Positions 14,769-23,730 of a stretch of 64,000 bases of DNA are shown in pieces (position 1 is the first letter of the stretch; each line of letters opens with the position of its first letter). Origin of the DNA: Serratia liquefaciens (GTDB taxonomy: Bacteria > Pseudomonadota > Gammaproteobacteria > Enterobacterales > Enterobacteriaceae); assembly GCA_012719855.1 (NCBI GenBank), contig JAAXZN010000050.1, forward strand, positions 1 through 64,000, in the 5' to 3' direction. The notes below the pieces were generated by a model. It did not search any database. It was not told the DNA's origin and was given only the letters and a program-made list of their open reading frames with translations. Made by a program: the position numbers and the translations under genes.

Positions 14769-16727
14769 ATGAGCACTAACAACCTGTCACCGCAAAATGC
14801 CGTCGATCTGGATAAGGAAGCCGGGGCCGGTAGCCGCCCGCTGAGCGGTATCTACTTGCAGTTGGCCACGGTGCTGGCGATAGCGATTTCCGCCTATGCC
14901 ATTTATGCCAATGCGCTGTCGAATACCCAGGAGTTCTACCGCAATACCACTTTTCTCAGCGGCATTCTGATCCTCGGGTTCATTTTATTTCCGTTCTCTC
15001 GCCGCCACGCCACCAGCAAATTCAACCGCTGGGACTACCTGTTTATCATCCTGACGCTGGTCAGCTACGGGTATTTCTACGCCAGCTATCTGGATTTGCA
15101 CGTGGTGCGCAAGAGCATTCCCAATACCACCGACTACCTGATGGCGGTGATCGGCATCGGCGTACTGTTTGAAGCCGCACGCCGCACCACGGGGTATTTC
15201 ATCCCTGGGCTGGCGACCTTCGCTATCGTTTATGCGCTGTTCGGGCAGTACTTTATGGGCATTTTCGGCCACGGCGGCTTCTCGTTCGAACGCCTGCTGT
15301 ACCGGCTGTTTATGACCAGCGAAGGGATCTTCGGCATCACCCTGTCCACCGCCTCCACCGCCATCGTGGTATTTATCCTGTTTGGCGCGTTCCTCAGCGT
15401 CAGCGGAGCCACGGCGTTGTTCAACGATTTGGCACTGGCGATGGCCGGTCGCCGTCGCGGCGGCCCGGCGCAGGTGGCGGTGATCTCCTCGGCGCTGACC
15501 GGCTCCCTGAGCGGCAGCGCGGTGGCTAACGTCGCCACCACCGGCACCTTCACCATTCCGCTGATGAAAAGCATCGGCCTGTCGCCCCGCTTTGCCGGTG
15601 CGGTTGAGGCCACCGCCTCCACCGGTGGAATGATCATGCCGCCGATCATGGGGGCCGCCGCCTTTATCATGGCCGGCTTCCTCGGCATTTCGTATACCAC
15701 CATCGTGATCGCCGCCATTATTCCCGCATTGCTCTATTACGCAGCGCTGATTATTGCCATCGATCTGGAGGCTAAAAAACAGGGTCTGAAAGGCATCAGC
15801 AAAGAAAATATTCCCAAGGTGAAAGCCGTGCTGAAGGCGCGCGGCCTGCTGTTGCTGCCGTTGATCATCGTTATCGGCACCCTGTTGCTGGGCAAAACGC
15901 CGATCTATGCCGGGTTCCTCGGTATTATTTCGATCATCGTCGCCAGTTGGATCACCCCCGATACCACCGTGCGCATGACGCCGAAAAAAATCGCTGAAGC
16001 GCTGAACGAAGCGGCTCGCGGTTCTATTCAGGTGACGGTAGCCTGCGCCGCCATCGGGGTGATCATCTGCGTGGTCACCATGACCGGCATCGGTTCCACG
16101 CTGGCGTTTAATATCGTCGCGATGACCGACAACACCCTGTGGATGATCCTGCTGGTGGTGATGCTGGTGTGTATCGTACTGAGCATGGGGCTGCCTTCTA
16201 CCGCGCTGTATATCGTGGTGGCAGTTACCGTCTCGCCGATCCTGATCAAGGCCGGCGTGATGCCGCTGGCGGCGCACTTCTTTGTGTTCTGGTTTGGCGC
16301 CTTGTCCAACATCACGCCGCCGGTGGCGCTGGCCAGTTACACCGCCGCCAGCATCGCCCGCGCCGACCCGATGCAGACCTCGTGGGACGCCGTACGCCTT
16401 GCGCTTCCGGGCTTTATTATCCCGTTTATTCTGGTCTACAACCCGATGCTGCTGATGCAGGGCGACGACCTTAATACGCTGTCGGTGATCCATATGGTGA
16501 TCAGCGCATTGGTAGGGATTTATGCGCTGTCGATCGCCAGCGCCAACTTCTGGATGATGAAAACTCACTGGCTGGAGCGGATATTGTTTAGCGTAGCGGC
16601 TATCCTGCTGATTAAACCGGGTCTGCTGACCGACTTGGGCGGCGCGGCGCTGATTGTCTCTGCGGCGTCTGTGCATCTTTTGCGTTTCAGGCGGAGCCAT
16701 CCGCAGAGGGCGATGAATGATCAATAA
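14769..16727 (+). CDS. TRAP transporter fused permease (4TM + 12TM)
   Basis: Inner-membrane protein of 652 residues combining the small (DctQ-like) and large (DctM-like) TRAP permease subunits in one chain, as usual for TAXI-type systems. AAGGAGG precedes the ATG. The N-terminal roughly 130 residues hold the small-subunit helices. The large-subunit signature GSLSGSAVANVATTGTFTIP is near residues 240-260, with ATASTGGMIMPPIMGAAAFI after it. The gene overlaps the start of the GntR gene by 11 nt. Uptake would be driven by a cation gradient. Confidence 0.92.
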   Translation: MSTNNLSPQNAVDLDKEAGAGSRPLSGIYLQLATVLAIAISAYAIYANALSNTQEFYRNTTFLSGILILGFILFPFSRRHATSKFNRWDYLFIILTLVSYGYFYASYLDLHVVRKSIPNTTDYLMAVIGIGVLFEAARRTTGYFIPGLATFAIVYALFGQYFMGIFGHGGFSFERLLYRLFMTSEGIFGITLSTASTAIVVFILFGAFLSVSGATALFNDLALAMAGRRRGGPAQVAVISSALTGSLSGSAVANVATTGTFTIPLMKSIGLSPRFAGAVEATASTGGMIMPPIMGAAAFIMAGFLGISYTTIVIAAIIPALLYYAALIIAIDLEAKKQGLKGISKENIPKVKAVLKARGLLLLPLIIVIGTLLLGKTPIYAGFLGIISIIVASWITPDTTVRMTPKKIAEALNEAARGSIQVTVACAAIGVIICVVTMTGIGSTLAFNIVAMTDNTLWMILLVVMLVCIVLSMGLPSTALYIVVAVTVSPILIKAGVMPLAAHFFVFWFGALSNITPPVALASYTAASIARADPMQTSWDAVRLALPGFIIPFILVYNPMLLMQGDDLNTLSVIHMVISALVGIYALSIASANFWMMKTHWLERILFSVAAILLIKPGLLTDLGGAALIVSAASVHLLRFRRSHPQRAMNDQ

Positions 16728-17433
16728 AGTGACGCGCCAGAAGGCCTCACATCAGGTGCTGGCGCAGTTGAAAGAAGGCATCAGTAACGGCACCTTCCCC
16801 GTCGGGGAAAAACTGCCGTCAGAGAACCTGCTGGCGGAGGCCTTTGGCGTCAGCCGGGTGCCCGTGCGTGAGGCGCTCGGCATCCTCGAGGTCAGCGGGA
16901 TTATTTCTTCGCGTCAGGGGGGCGGCCACCGGGTGGAACAACATTCCCTGCTGAGCAAATACCAGCCGCTGGTGTTGGAAATAGCCGATCCGGATGAAGT
17001 GGAAGCGCTGCTGGAAATGCGCGAGGTGATTGAACAACAGGCGGCATGCATGGCCGCCGAACGCCATACCGAAGAGGAACTGCGGGCGATAGAATTGGCC
17101 CTTAACGACTTCAAACGCTGCACCCTCGACGAAGGTTTGATTGGCCACCGAGAGGATTACCTGTTCCACCGCGCCATTATGCAAGCCTCGCACAACCCGT
17201 TTTTCGTGCAGATCCTGGATAACATGCACGAATTGTATCTTGGCGTGCTGGTGTATTCACTCAGCAAGAACCTTGGCCGTCAGGCCGAACGCCAACGGGT
17301 GATCGACGAACACCAACGGGTTTTTCTGGCGATCAAGGCTCGCGATCCGGCGGCGGCCACGGCCGCTATGCGGAACCATCTCAGCAACGTACGCGGCAAA
17401 TTGCGCCGCCTCGACCATGAGGAGTTAGGGTAA
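16717..17433 (+). CDS. GntR-family regulator, FadR (FCD) subgroup
   Basis: DNA-binding regulator of 238 residues. The N-terminal winged HTH contains GEKLPSENLLAEAFGVSRVP, and the C-terminal all-helical FCD domain contains MREVIEQQAACMAAERHT and a late HxxxF-type stretch (DEHQRVFLAIKARD). It starts inside the end of the TRAP permease gene and ends 2 nt before lhgO, so it is embedded in the operon. It likely senses the imported 2-hydroxyacid or its keto product and may bind the TTGTATACAA palindrome at 13666. Confidence 0.88.
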   Translation: MINKVTRQKASHQVLAQLKEGISNGTFPVGEKLPSENLLAEAFGVSRVPVREALGILEVSGIISSRQGGGHRVEQHSLLSKYQPLVLEIADPDEVEALLEMREVIEQQAACMAAERHTEEELRAIELALNDFKRCTLDEGLIGHREDYLFHRAIMQASHNPFFVQILDNMHELYLGVLVYSLSKNLGRQAERQRVIDEHQRVFLAIKARDPAAATAAMRNHLSNVRGKLRRLDHEELG

Positions 17434-17435
17434 TC

Positions 17436-18626
17436 ATGCATGACGTGATCATTATCGGCGCAGGTCTGGTGGGGTTGGGGGTCGCCAATGCGCTACAGGA
17501 AGCAAACCCCGAGCTGCGCATCCTGATCCTGGAAAAAGAAAATGGCCCGGCGGCCCACCAAAGCGGCCATAACAGTAACGTAGTGCATTCCGGCATTTAC
17601 TATGCCCCCGGCAGCCTGAAGGCGCGGCTGGCCAAGCTGGGCAATCAAAGCATGTTCGCCTTCTGCCGCGAGCATGATCTCTATCAGGATCAGTGTGGCA
17701 AAGTGATTGTGGCAACCCAATTGAAGGAACTGGCTTTACTGGAGAATATCTACCGGCGCGGGCGACAGAACGGGCTCGCGGTCAGCCGATTGTCGCAGGC
17801 GCAGTTAAAGGAACGCGAACCGCACGTCAACGGAATTGAGGCGCTGCTGGTGCCGGATGCCGGCATCGTCAATTACAGCCAGGTGGCGGCAAAGCTGGCG
17901 GAGGTCATCCAGCAACGCGGCGGCGAGATCCGCTATGGGCAACAGGTAGAAAGCATTACTGAACGCAGTGACGGCGTCAGCATCGGCACTCAGCACGCGG
18001 CGTATCAGGGCAAGTGGCTGGTTAACTGCGCCGGTCTGTTCAGTGACCGCATCGCCGCACTGGCCGGCTATCAGACCGGCATGAAGATCGTGCCGTTCCG
18101 GGGTGAGTATTTTGTGCTGAACGAAGAAAAAAACCATCTGGTGAATCATCTGATCTACCCAGTACCTAACCCGGACTTCCCTTTCCTCGGCGTGCATTTT
18201 ACCCGCATGTACAACGGCAAACGCGACGTTGGCCCCAACGCAGTGCTGGCATTCAAACGTGAAGGTTACCGCAAGTGCGATTTCAGCCTGCGGGATCTGA
18301 GCGAAGTGCTCGGCTATCGAGGATTCTGGAAAATCGCCGGCAATTATCTTGGCGAAGGGCTGGCAGAAGTTCGGCGCTCCCTGTCACGCCGGCGCTTCAC
18401 CGAGAATGCACGTCAGCTTATCCCCGAACTGCAGCCGGAGGATATCCGGCCCGGGCCGGCCGGGGTTCGTGCCCAGGCGCTGACCGCCGACGGCAAACTG
18501 GTGGATGATTTTCATTTTGTGAAGGGCCGCCGCTCGCTGCACGTCTGCAATGCACCCTCCCCGGCAGCGACCGCCTCACTGGAGATTGGCCGCGAGATCG
18601 TGCGCCAACATCTTGCTGCGCTTTGA
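17436..18626 (+). CDS. lhgO: L-2-hydroxyglutarate oxidase/dehydrogenase LhgO
   Basis: FAD-dependent membrane-associated oxidoreductase of 396 residues of the DAO superfamily, converting L-2-hydroxyglutarate to 2-oxoglutarate and passing electrons to quinone. The N-terminal dinucleotide motif is IIIGAGLVGLGVA. The LhgO/L2HGDH signature HQSGHNSNVVHSGIYYAPGS follows, with VPFRGEYFVL in the middle. In E. coli lhgO follows csiD in the glutarate pathway; here csiD is absent and the partners are a TRAP importer and a GntR regulator, suggesting an external substrate. A related 2-hydroxyacid is possible. Confidence 0.88.
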   Translation: MHDVIIIGAGLVGLGVANALQEANPELRILILEKENGPAAHQSGHNSNVVHSGIYYAPGSLKARLAKLGNQSMFAFCREHDLYQDQCGKVIVATQLKELALLENIYRRGRQNGLAVSRLSQAQLKEREPHVNGIEALLVPDAGIVNYSQVAAKLAEVIQQRGGEIRYGQQVESITERSDGVSIGTQHAAYQGKWLVNCAGLFSDRIAALAGYQTGMKIVPFRGEYFVLNEEKNHLVNHLIYPVPNPDFPFLGVHFTRMYNGKRDVGPNAVLAFKREGYRKCDFSLRDLSEVLGYRGFWKIAGNYLGEGLAEVRRSLSRRRFTENARQLIPELQPEDIRPGPAGVRAQALTADGKLVDDFHFVKGRRSLHVCNAPSPAATASLEIGREIVRQHLAAL

Positions 18627-18630
18627 TGTT

Positions 18631-18653
18631 AAAGCCCGCGGATGCGGGCGTTT
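18631..18653 (+). terminator. Terminator after lhgO
   Basis: GCCCGC-GGAT-GCGGGC stem-loop with flanking A and T residues, only a few nt after the lhgO stop codon. It also faces the end of the convergent binding-protein gene. Confidence 0.6.
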
Positions 18654-18658
18654 CCAGC

Positions 18659-19576
18659 TTACTTTGCCGCGTATTTTTGCATATTGGCCGGCGTGACCAG
18701 TTCAAACGGGATCCAATAATAGGGTTCCAGCTTTTCGCCCTTGATCATCCGCTGCGCCACGTCGACCGAGGCCTTGCCCTGGCCGACGGCGTCCTGGAAT
18801 ACCGTGACCTGCATCTTACCGGAAGATAACGCTTTCAGGCCGTCCGGGGTGGCATCGATACCGCCAATCAACACCTTGCTGTCTTTTTTACCGGCCTGTT
18901 GCAATGCCATGATCGCGCCTATCGCCATCTCGTCGTTGTTGGCCGCGACGATATCAATGGGCTCACCGTTGGTTACCCAGTTCAGCATCAGATCCATACC
19001 CTCGCTGCGCGAGTAGTTGGCGCTTTGCTTTTGCACCACTTTCATTTTCGGGTACTTGGCCACCACCTGCTCCACGTCTTTGGTGCGTTGCAGCGCACCG
19101 GCGTCGGTCAGGTTACCGATCATGATGGCCACGTTGCCCTGATAATTTGCCAGGCGCGCCAGCTCTTCCATCTGCAAGGTACCGGACTGTTTCTCGTCGG
19201 AGCCGACGAACACCACGCCGGAAGGCAGCGTGCTGTCGCCCGGCGTACGATTCACATACACCAGCGGAATACCCGCCTTGGTCACCAACCTGGTGATCGC
19301 AGGCGTGCCCGCCGAGTTGACCGGGTCGACGATGATCGCGTCTACCCCGGCGCTGATAAAGCTCTGCACCTGATCGGTCTGGCGGCCAACGTCACCGCGC
19401 GCATCTTCGAACTGCACGGTAATGCCGCGTGCCTTGGCTTCCTTGTCGATCGAATGGCGGATGATGGTCAGGAAATTCTGGTCGAAATAGGCCATCGATA
19501 CGCCGATAGTCTCCGCCAGTACCGAGGTGGAACAGCTAAGCGCCGCCACCAGCACGATTCTTTTTAGGTATTTCAT
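18659..19576 (-). CDS. Sugar-type ABC substrate-binding protein (second of two)
   Basis: Periplasmic binding protein of 305 residues (peripla_BP_4 / ribose-binding type). The ATG at 19576 follows AGGGGAA and gives a signal peptide ending SVLA-ETIGV. The motif GVSMAYFDQNFLTIIRHSI is shared almost word for word with the other binding protein of this locus (22266) and resembles rhizopine/inositol-type binding proteins. It is the last gene of the ABC operon and is separated from the permease by a complete intrinsic terminator, so its expression depends on read-through or an unseen promoter. Confidence 0.88.
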   Translation of the reverse strand: MKYLKRIVLVAALSCSTSVLAETIGVSMAYFDQNFLTIIRHSIDKEAKARGITVQFEDARGDVGRQTDQVQSFISAGVDAIIVDPVNSAGTPAITRLVTKAGIPLVYVNRTPGDSTLPSGVVFVGSDEKQSGTLQMEELARLANYQGNVAIMIGNLTDAGALQRTKDVEQVVAKYPKMKVVQKQSANYSRSEGMDLMLNWVTNGEPIDIVAANNDEMAIGAIMALQQAGKKDSKVLIGGIDATPDGLKALSSGKMQVTVFQDAVGQGKASVDVAQRMIKGEKLEPYYWIPFELVTPANMQKYAAK

Positions 19577-19593
19577 GGTGATTCCCCTGAGGT

Positions 19594-19624
19594 AAAAAAA
19601 CCGCCGGGCAAGCCGCACCGGCGG
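19594..19624 (-). terminator. Intrinsic terminator inside the ABC operon
   Basis: On the minus strand CCGCCGG and CCGGCGG form a 7-bp GC stem with a 10-nt loop, followed by seven Ts. It lies between the permease stop (19638) and the start of the second binding protein (19576), so it would sharply reduce the distal gene. Confidence 0.7.
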
Positions 19625-19637
19625 AGATTTACGGCAA

Positions 19638-20666
19638 TCAGTGTTTTTTGCGGTTACGGTGCATGTCGATAGACACGGCGGCGACGATAATCACGCCTTT
19701 GATAATGTCCTGAATATAGGAGTCCACGCCGATAAAGGTGAATCCGCTTTTAATCAGCCCGAGGATCACCGCACCAATCAGCGTGCCGGTAATGCGCCCA
19801 ACGCCGCCCATCAGGCTGCTGCCGCCGATGACCGCGGCGGCAATCGCATCCAGCTCGTAGGACATGCCCATGCTCGACTGGCCGCTGCTGACGCGCGCCG
19901 CCAAGACCACGCCCGCCAATCCGGCCAGACCGCCGGCGATGGTATAGACCGTCACCAGGTATTTATTGACGTTGATGCCGGAAACTCTGGCGGAGGTCAT
20001 GTTACCGCCGATGGCGTAGATGTACTTGCCGTAGCGGGTATGTTTCAACGCGATGTGGAAGATCACCGCAATCACCAGGAAGATGATCACCGGCATCGCG
20101 CCCTGACCGATTGAGGTGAAACCGTCGGACAAAAAGCTGACCGGGTTGCCCTGGGTGTAATACTGCGCCAGGCCACGTGCCGACACCATCATGCCCAGAG
20201 TGGCGATAAACGGTGGAATGCCAGTACGGGTGATCAGGAAGCCGTTGATAAACCCGCAAACAATACCTACCCCGATCCCTGCGCCGATCGGGATCGCCGC
20301 CGGTAGGTCTAGTAGCGCCGGGTACATCGGCGAAATGCTGTCTGACGTTTGCGCCAGGCTGGCCGCCACCACCGCCGTCAACGCAATCAGCGAGCCGGAA
20401 GAGAGATCGATACCGGTGGTGATAATGACCTGGGTCACGCCCACCGCAATGATGCCGATAATCGCTACCTGCAACACGATCAGCAGCAGCCGGTTAGGGT
20501 TCATCAGGAATGACTGGTCGCGGATGTACCAGCCGAGGATTTCAAAGACCAGCGCGATGCCGATCATCACGATAAAGATGCCGGTATCTTTCGGCATTTT
20601 GCCGCTCAGGCCAGAGAACAGGGGCGCTTTACCCGCAAGCGGCTTCTCAATTTTTACATTACTCAT
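19638..20666 (-). CDS. Sugar ABC transporter permease (RbsC family)
   Basis: Inner-membrane permease of 342 residues, BPD_transp_2 type, with about ten hydrophobic segments. Visible family motifs include TGIDLSSGSLIALTA and GGSSLMGGVGRITGTLIGA. Only one permease gene is present, so the channel is presumably a homodimer, as in RbsC. It starts 17 nt after the ATPase gene ends, in the same operon. Confidence 0.9.
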   Translation of the reverse strand: MSNVKIEKPLAGKAPLFSGLSGKMPKDTGIFIVMIGIALVFEILGWYIRDQSFLMNPNRLLLIVLQVAIIGIIAVGVTQVIITTGIDLSSGSLIALTAVVAASLAQTSDSISPMYPALLDLPAAIPIGAGIGVGIVCGFINGFLITRTGIPPFIATLGMMVSARGLAQYYTQGNPVSFLSDGFTSIGQGAMPVIIFLVIAVIFHIALKHTRYGKYIYAIGGNMTSARVSGINVNKYLVTVYTIAGGLAGLAGVVLAARVSSGQSSMGMSYELDAIAAAVIGGSSLMGGVGRITGTLIGAVILGLIKSGFTFIGVDSYIQDIIKGVIIVAAVSIDMHRNRKKH

Positions 20667-20683
20667 GGTGGTTCACCTTTGCG

Positions 20684-22168
20684 TTATTCAGAGGCCAGCG
20701 CCAGGATTTTTTCCTGATCCGCTTCTTCTTTATCCAAAATGCCGGTAATACGGCCGCCGTGCATCACCATCACCCGGTCGCTCATGCCGAGGATTTCCGG
20801 TAATTCCGACGACACCAAAATAATGGCGACGCCGCGGTTCGCCAGCTCGCTGATCAGGCGATAGATCTCCGCCTTGGCCCCGACGTCGATGCCGCGAGTT
20901 GGCTCATCGAGGATCAATATTTTGGGCTGGGCCAGCAGCCAGCGGGCAATAAGCACCTTCTGCTGGTTGCCGCCGCTGAGGTTATTGATGATTTGGTCCA
21001 TGGTCGGGGTTTTGATATTGAGCTTTTTGATCTGCTCCATGCAGTCTTTAGCCATTTGCACATGGCTGACAAACCCGTTCTTGCCGATGTACTCCGACAG
21101 ATTGACGATGCTCATGTTCTCGACCACCGACAGCACCAGGAACAGCCCGGATTTTTTGCGGTCTTCGGTGAGGAAAGCCAGGCCGAGTTCGATGGCCTTT
21201 GAGGGGGAATCGACCTTTGCCGCCTTGCCCTCGATAAAAATACTGCCGCCGTCCGCCGGGTGCATGCCGAACAGGCTTTCCATCACCTCGCTGCGCCCGG
21301 CGCCCACCAGCCCGGCGACGCCGAGGATCTCGCCGCGCTTCACGCTGAACGAGACATCGTGGAACCAGTCCGAACGCCGCAGCCCTTCGACCCGCAGCAC
21401 TTCCTCGCCGATATTGTTGTTGAATTTAGGGAACATCTGGGTCAGTTCGCGCCCCACCATCATGGTGATCAGCGACTGTTTGGTCAGGTTTTCGGTTTTA
21501 TCGCTGGCAATAAAGGTGCCGTCACGGAAGATGCTCACCTCATCGGTGATGGCAAAAATCTCGTCCATCTTGTGGCTGATGTAGATAATGCCTTTGCCCT
21601 GCTCACGCAGCTCGCGAATGATGGCGAACAGATGCACCACCTCACCCTCGGTCAGGGCCGAGGTGGGTTCATCCATGATCAGGACATCCGCGTTGTAGGA
21701 AATCGCCTTGGCGATCTCCACCATCTGTTGGCTGGCGATGCTCAGTTCGCCCACCATCGTTTCCGGCTTGAGTTTGATGTTCAGCCGCGCCAGCAGCTCG
21801 CGGGTTTTCTTGTTCAGTTGATCATGGTTTACGAACCCCAGCTTCGCCGGCTCACGCCCCAGCCAGATATTTTCCGCTACCGTCATATAAGGCACCAGGT
21901 TGAGTTCCTGGTGAATCATGGAAATGCCCGAATGCAGCGCCTGCAGCGTGTCGCTGAAGGTCACCGGTTGGCCTTTTATTTTAATGGTGCCTTCATCGGG
22001 GTGATAAATACCGATTAAACATTTCATCAGCGTGGATTTTCCCGCGCCGTTTTCGCCCATTAAAGCGTGCACGCTGCCTGGTTTGATTTTAATTGAGACC
22101 TTGTCCAGCGCCTTTACGCCGGGAAACTGCTTACTGATGCCTTCAGCCTCAAGAACATAAGGATACAT
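20684..22168 (-). CDS. Sugar ABC transporter ATP-binding protein (RbsA/MglA family)
   Basis: Cytoplasmic duplicated ATPase of 494 residues. The first half has Walker A GENGAGKST and Walker B VLIMDEPTSAL. The second half has the degenerate Walker A expected in this family (GLVGAGRSE), the signature LSGGNQQKVLIARWL and Walker B ILILDEPTRGIDVG. It energises the single permease of this operon. The gene begins 97 nt after the first binding-protein gene, across a stable hairpin that may set different expression levels. Confidence 0.92.
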   Translation of the reverse strand: MYPYVLEAEGISKQFPGVKALDKVSIKIKPGSVHALMGENGAGKSTLMKCLIGIYHPDEGTIKIKGQPVTFSDTLQALHSGISMIHQELNLVPYMTVAENIWLGREPAKLGFVNHDQLNKKTRELLARLNIKLKPETMVGELSIASQQMVEIAKAISYNADVLIMDEPTSALTEGEVVHLFAIIRELREQGKGIIYISHKMDEIFAITDEVSIFRDGTFIASDKTENLTKQSLITMMVGRELTQMFPKFNNNIGEEVLRVEGLRRSDWFHDVSFSVKRGEILGVAGLVGAGRSEVMESLFGMHPADGGSIFIEGKAAKVDSPSKAIELGLAFLTEDRKKSGLFLVLSVVENMSIVNLSEYIGKNGFVSHVQMAKDCMEQIKKLNIKTPTMDQIINNLSGGNQQKVLIARWLLAQPKILILDEPTRGIDVGAKAEIYRLISELANRGVAIILVSSELPEILGMSDRVMVMHGGRITGILDKEEADQEKILALASE

Positions 22169-22202
22169 ACTGATAACCTCCGCCGTTCGTCAATGCATCC
22201 CT

Positions 22203-22237
22203 GCCGTATTTACCGCCGTGTACCGGGTAAATACGGC
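22203..22237. repeat. Stable intercistronic hairpin between binding-protein and ATPase genes
   Basis: GCCGTATTTACC and GGTAAATACGGC form a perfect 12-bp stem with an 11-nt loop. There is no T run, so it is more likely an mRNA-stabilising element at the end of the binding-protein cistron than a terminator. Confidence 0.6.
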
Positions 22238-22265
22238 AAAGGATATAACCGCGCTGCTTTAACGC

Positions 22266-23195
22266 TTATTTTCTGTTCTTGTCGGCAAATTCCTGATAAT
22301 TGGCCTTGGTGATCAGCTGATAAGGGATCAGGACGTTGCTTTCCACCTTCTCGCCTTTAACCAGCTGAATGGCGGTTTGCACCGCACCTTCGCCCTGGCC
22401 TTTAGCGTCCTGGAATACGCTCAGCGCCAGATCGCCCTTCTTGATGAATTCCAGCGCATCCGGGGTACCGTCAACGCCGGCCACCAGCACGCCCGTTTTC
22501 TTCGCCTGTTTCAGCGCCAGGATCGCGCCAATGGCCATTTCGTCGTTGTTGGAGGCGATGGCATCAATCTGCTGACCGGTCAGCGCCCAGTCGGTGGTAA
22601 TGTCTACGGCCTCCTTGCGGCCCCACTTGGCGGTTTGCTTGTCGAGGATTTTGATGCCGGGATACTTGGCCGCCACCTCTTCCACGCCGCGGGTACGGTC
22701 GCGGGTCGCTTCATTGGACAGTTCGCCCATCAGGATCATCACGTTGCCCTTGCCGTTCATCAGCTTGGCCAACTCTTCCATCTGCAGCTTGCCGGCCAGT
22801 TTGGAATCTGAACCTACGTAGGCCATGCCCGCAGGCAGCGTCACTTCCGGACGGCGGTTAACGAACACCAGCGGGATCTTGGCGCTTTCCGCCAGTTTGA
22901 TCATCGGTTTCACGCCCTGGGTATCGACCGGGTTGAGGATAATGGCGTCGACGCCCTGACTGACGAAGTTCTCAATCTGTTGGATCTGCTGGGCGATATC
23001 CCCTTTCGCATCCTCAAATTGACCGCTGACGTTGCCGTCCTGTTTCATTTTGCTCTGCATTGACTGGCGTAGGATGGTGAGGAAATTGTCATCGAAATAA
23101 GCCATTGAAACGCCGATTTTGATGTCTTTTGCCAATACGCTGGCCGGCAGCATGCACATCATTACCGAGGTGACGATCAGTTTCTTCAGCTTCAT
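22266..23195 (-). CDS. Sugar-type ABC substrate-binding protein (first of two)
   Basis: Periplasmic binding protein of 309 residues with a signal peptide ending ASVLA-KDIKIGVS. The motif GVSMAYFDDNFLTILRQSM near the mature N-terminus, the VDAIILNPVD loop and DAIASNNDEMAIGAILALKQA mark the ribose/inositol-type family. It is the promoter-proximal gene of the operon and a clear paralogue of the distal binding protein (18659). Two binding proteins feeding one permease suggest two related ligands or two affinities. No sugar can be assigned, though rhizopine/inositol-like cyclitols are plausible. Confidence 0.88.
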   Translation of the reverse strand: MKLKKLIVTSVMMCMLPASVLAKDIKIGVSMAYFDDNFLTILRQSMQSKMKQDGNVSGQFEDAKGDIAQQIQQIENFVSQGVDAIILNPVDTQGVKPMIKLAESAKIPLVFVNRRPEVTLPAGMAYVGSDSKLAGKLQMEELAKLMNGKGNVMILMGELSNEATRDRTRGVEEVAAKYPGIKILDKQTAKWGRKEAVDITTDWALTGQQIDAIASNNDEMAIGAILALKQAKKTGVLVAGVDGTPDALEFIKKGDLALSVFQDAKGQGEGAVQTAIQLVKGEKVESNVLIPYQLITKANYQEFADKNRK

Positions 23196-23730
23196 GTTCT
23201 GTACCCTTTAATCGTTAGAGTGAAGAGGCCTGTTGATTTGACAGCTAATGAAAAATATTTTTTACATTCAAACAACAATCCGGTCGGTGTTATCCCTTTG
23301 ATACGGCAGATTTACCGCTTTTTTTCCATCTTCTGGCAGTGTGTGAAATTTTGATCGATGTCTCAAAATAGATTAAAAACAATCAATTGAAATAAAACTT
23401 TTGGCAAAGACGTGACGCCCTTGCGTCACTATTAAATGTTTATTTCATAATTGAGATTATTGAAACTTTTTAACCCAAACAAGCGAAACATGCGTTTTGG
23501 AATAACCAAGTAACAAAAACATGACACGGATCTAACAAATGACGCAAAAGCCACCAGCCCGCTCGTGGCTTTAGTGCGTTCAGCGGCGGGAAACGATCTG
23601 CTGCGATGAAAAAAGGTGAGGCGTTCTCTCAGTAAATATGCGAGCGAGCGCGCAGTTTGCGGATCCGTGGTTTCCTCCCCCGGTTTACTCGACAATACTG
23701 AATGGACATGTGTTTTCAGGAGGATCTGAC
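23196..23730. promoter_or_regulatory. Divergent regulatory region between the ABC operon and the aldolase gene
   Basis: About 535 nt, AT-rich, without a convincing gene. It holds the perfect inverted repeat GTGACGC-CCTT-GCGTCAC at 23412-23429, an operator candidate. A second hairpin, AAAGCCAC and GTGGCTTT, spans about 23547-23572 and could act as a terminator or attenuator in the aldolase leader. A TGTGA half-site at about 23341 is a weak CRP candidate. No regulator gene lies beside the locus. Confidence 0.45.

Noticed and set aside
14985..16724. A 579-codon minus-strand frame opposite the TRAP permease
   Set aside because: Extreme Gln/Arg/His/Asp composition without domains; it is the antisense of a clear TRAP permease.
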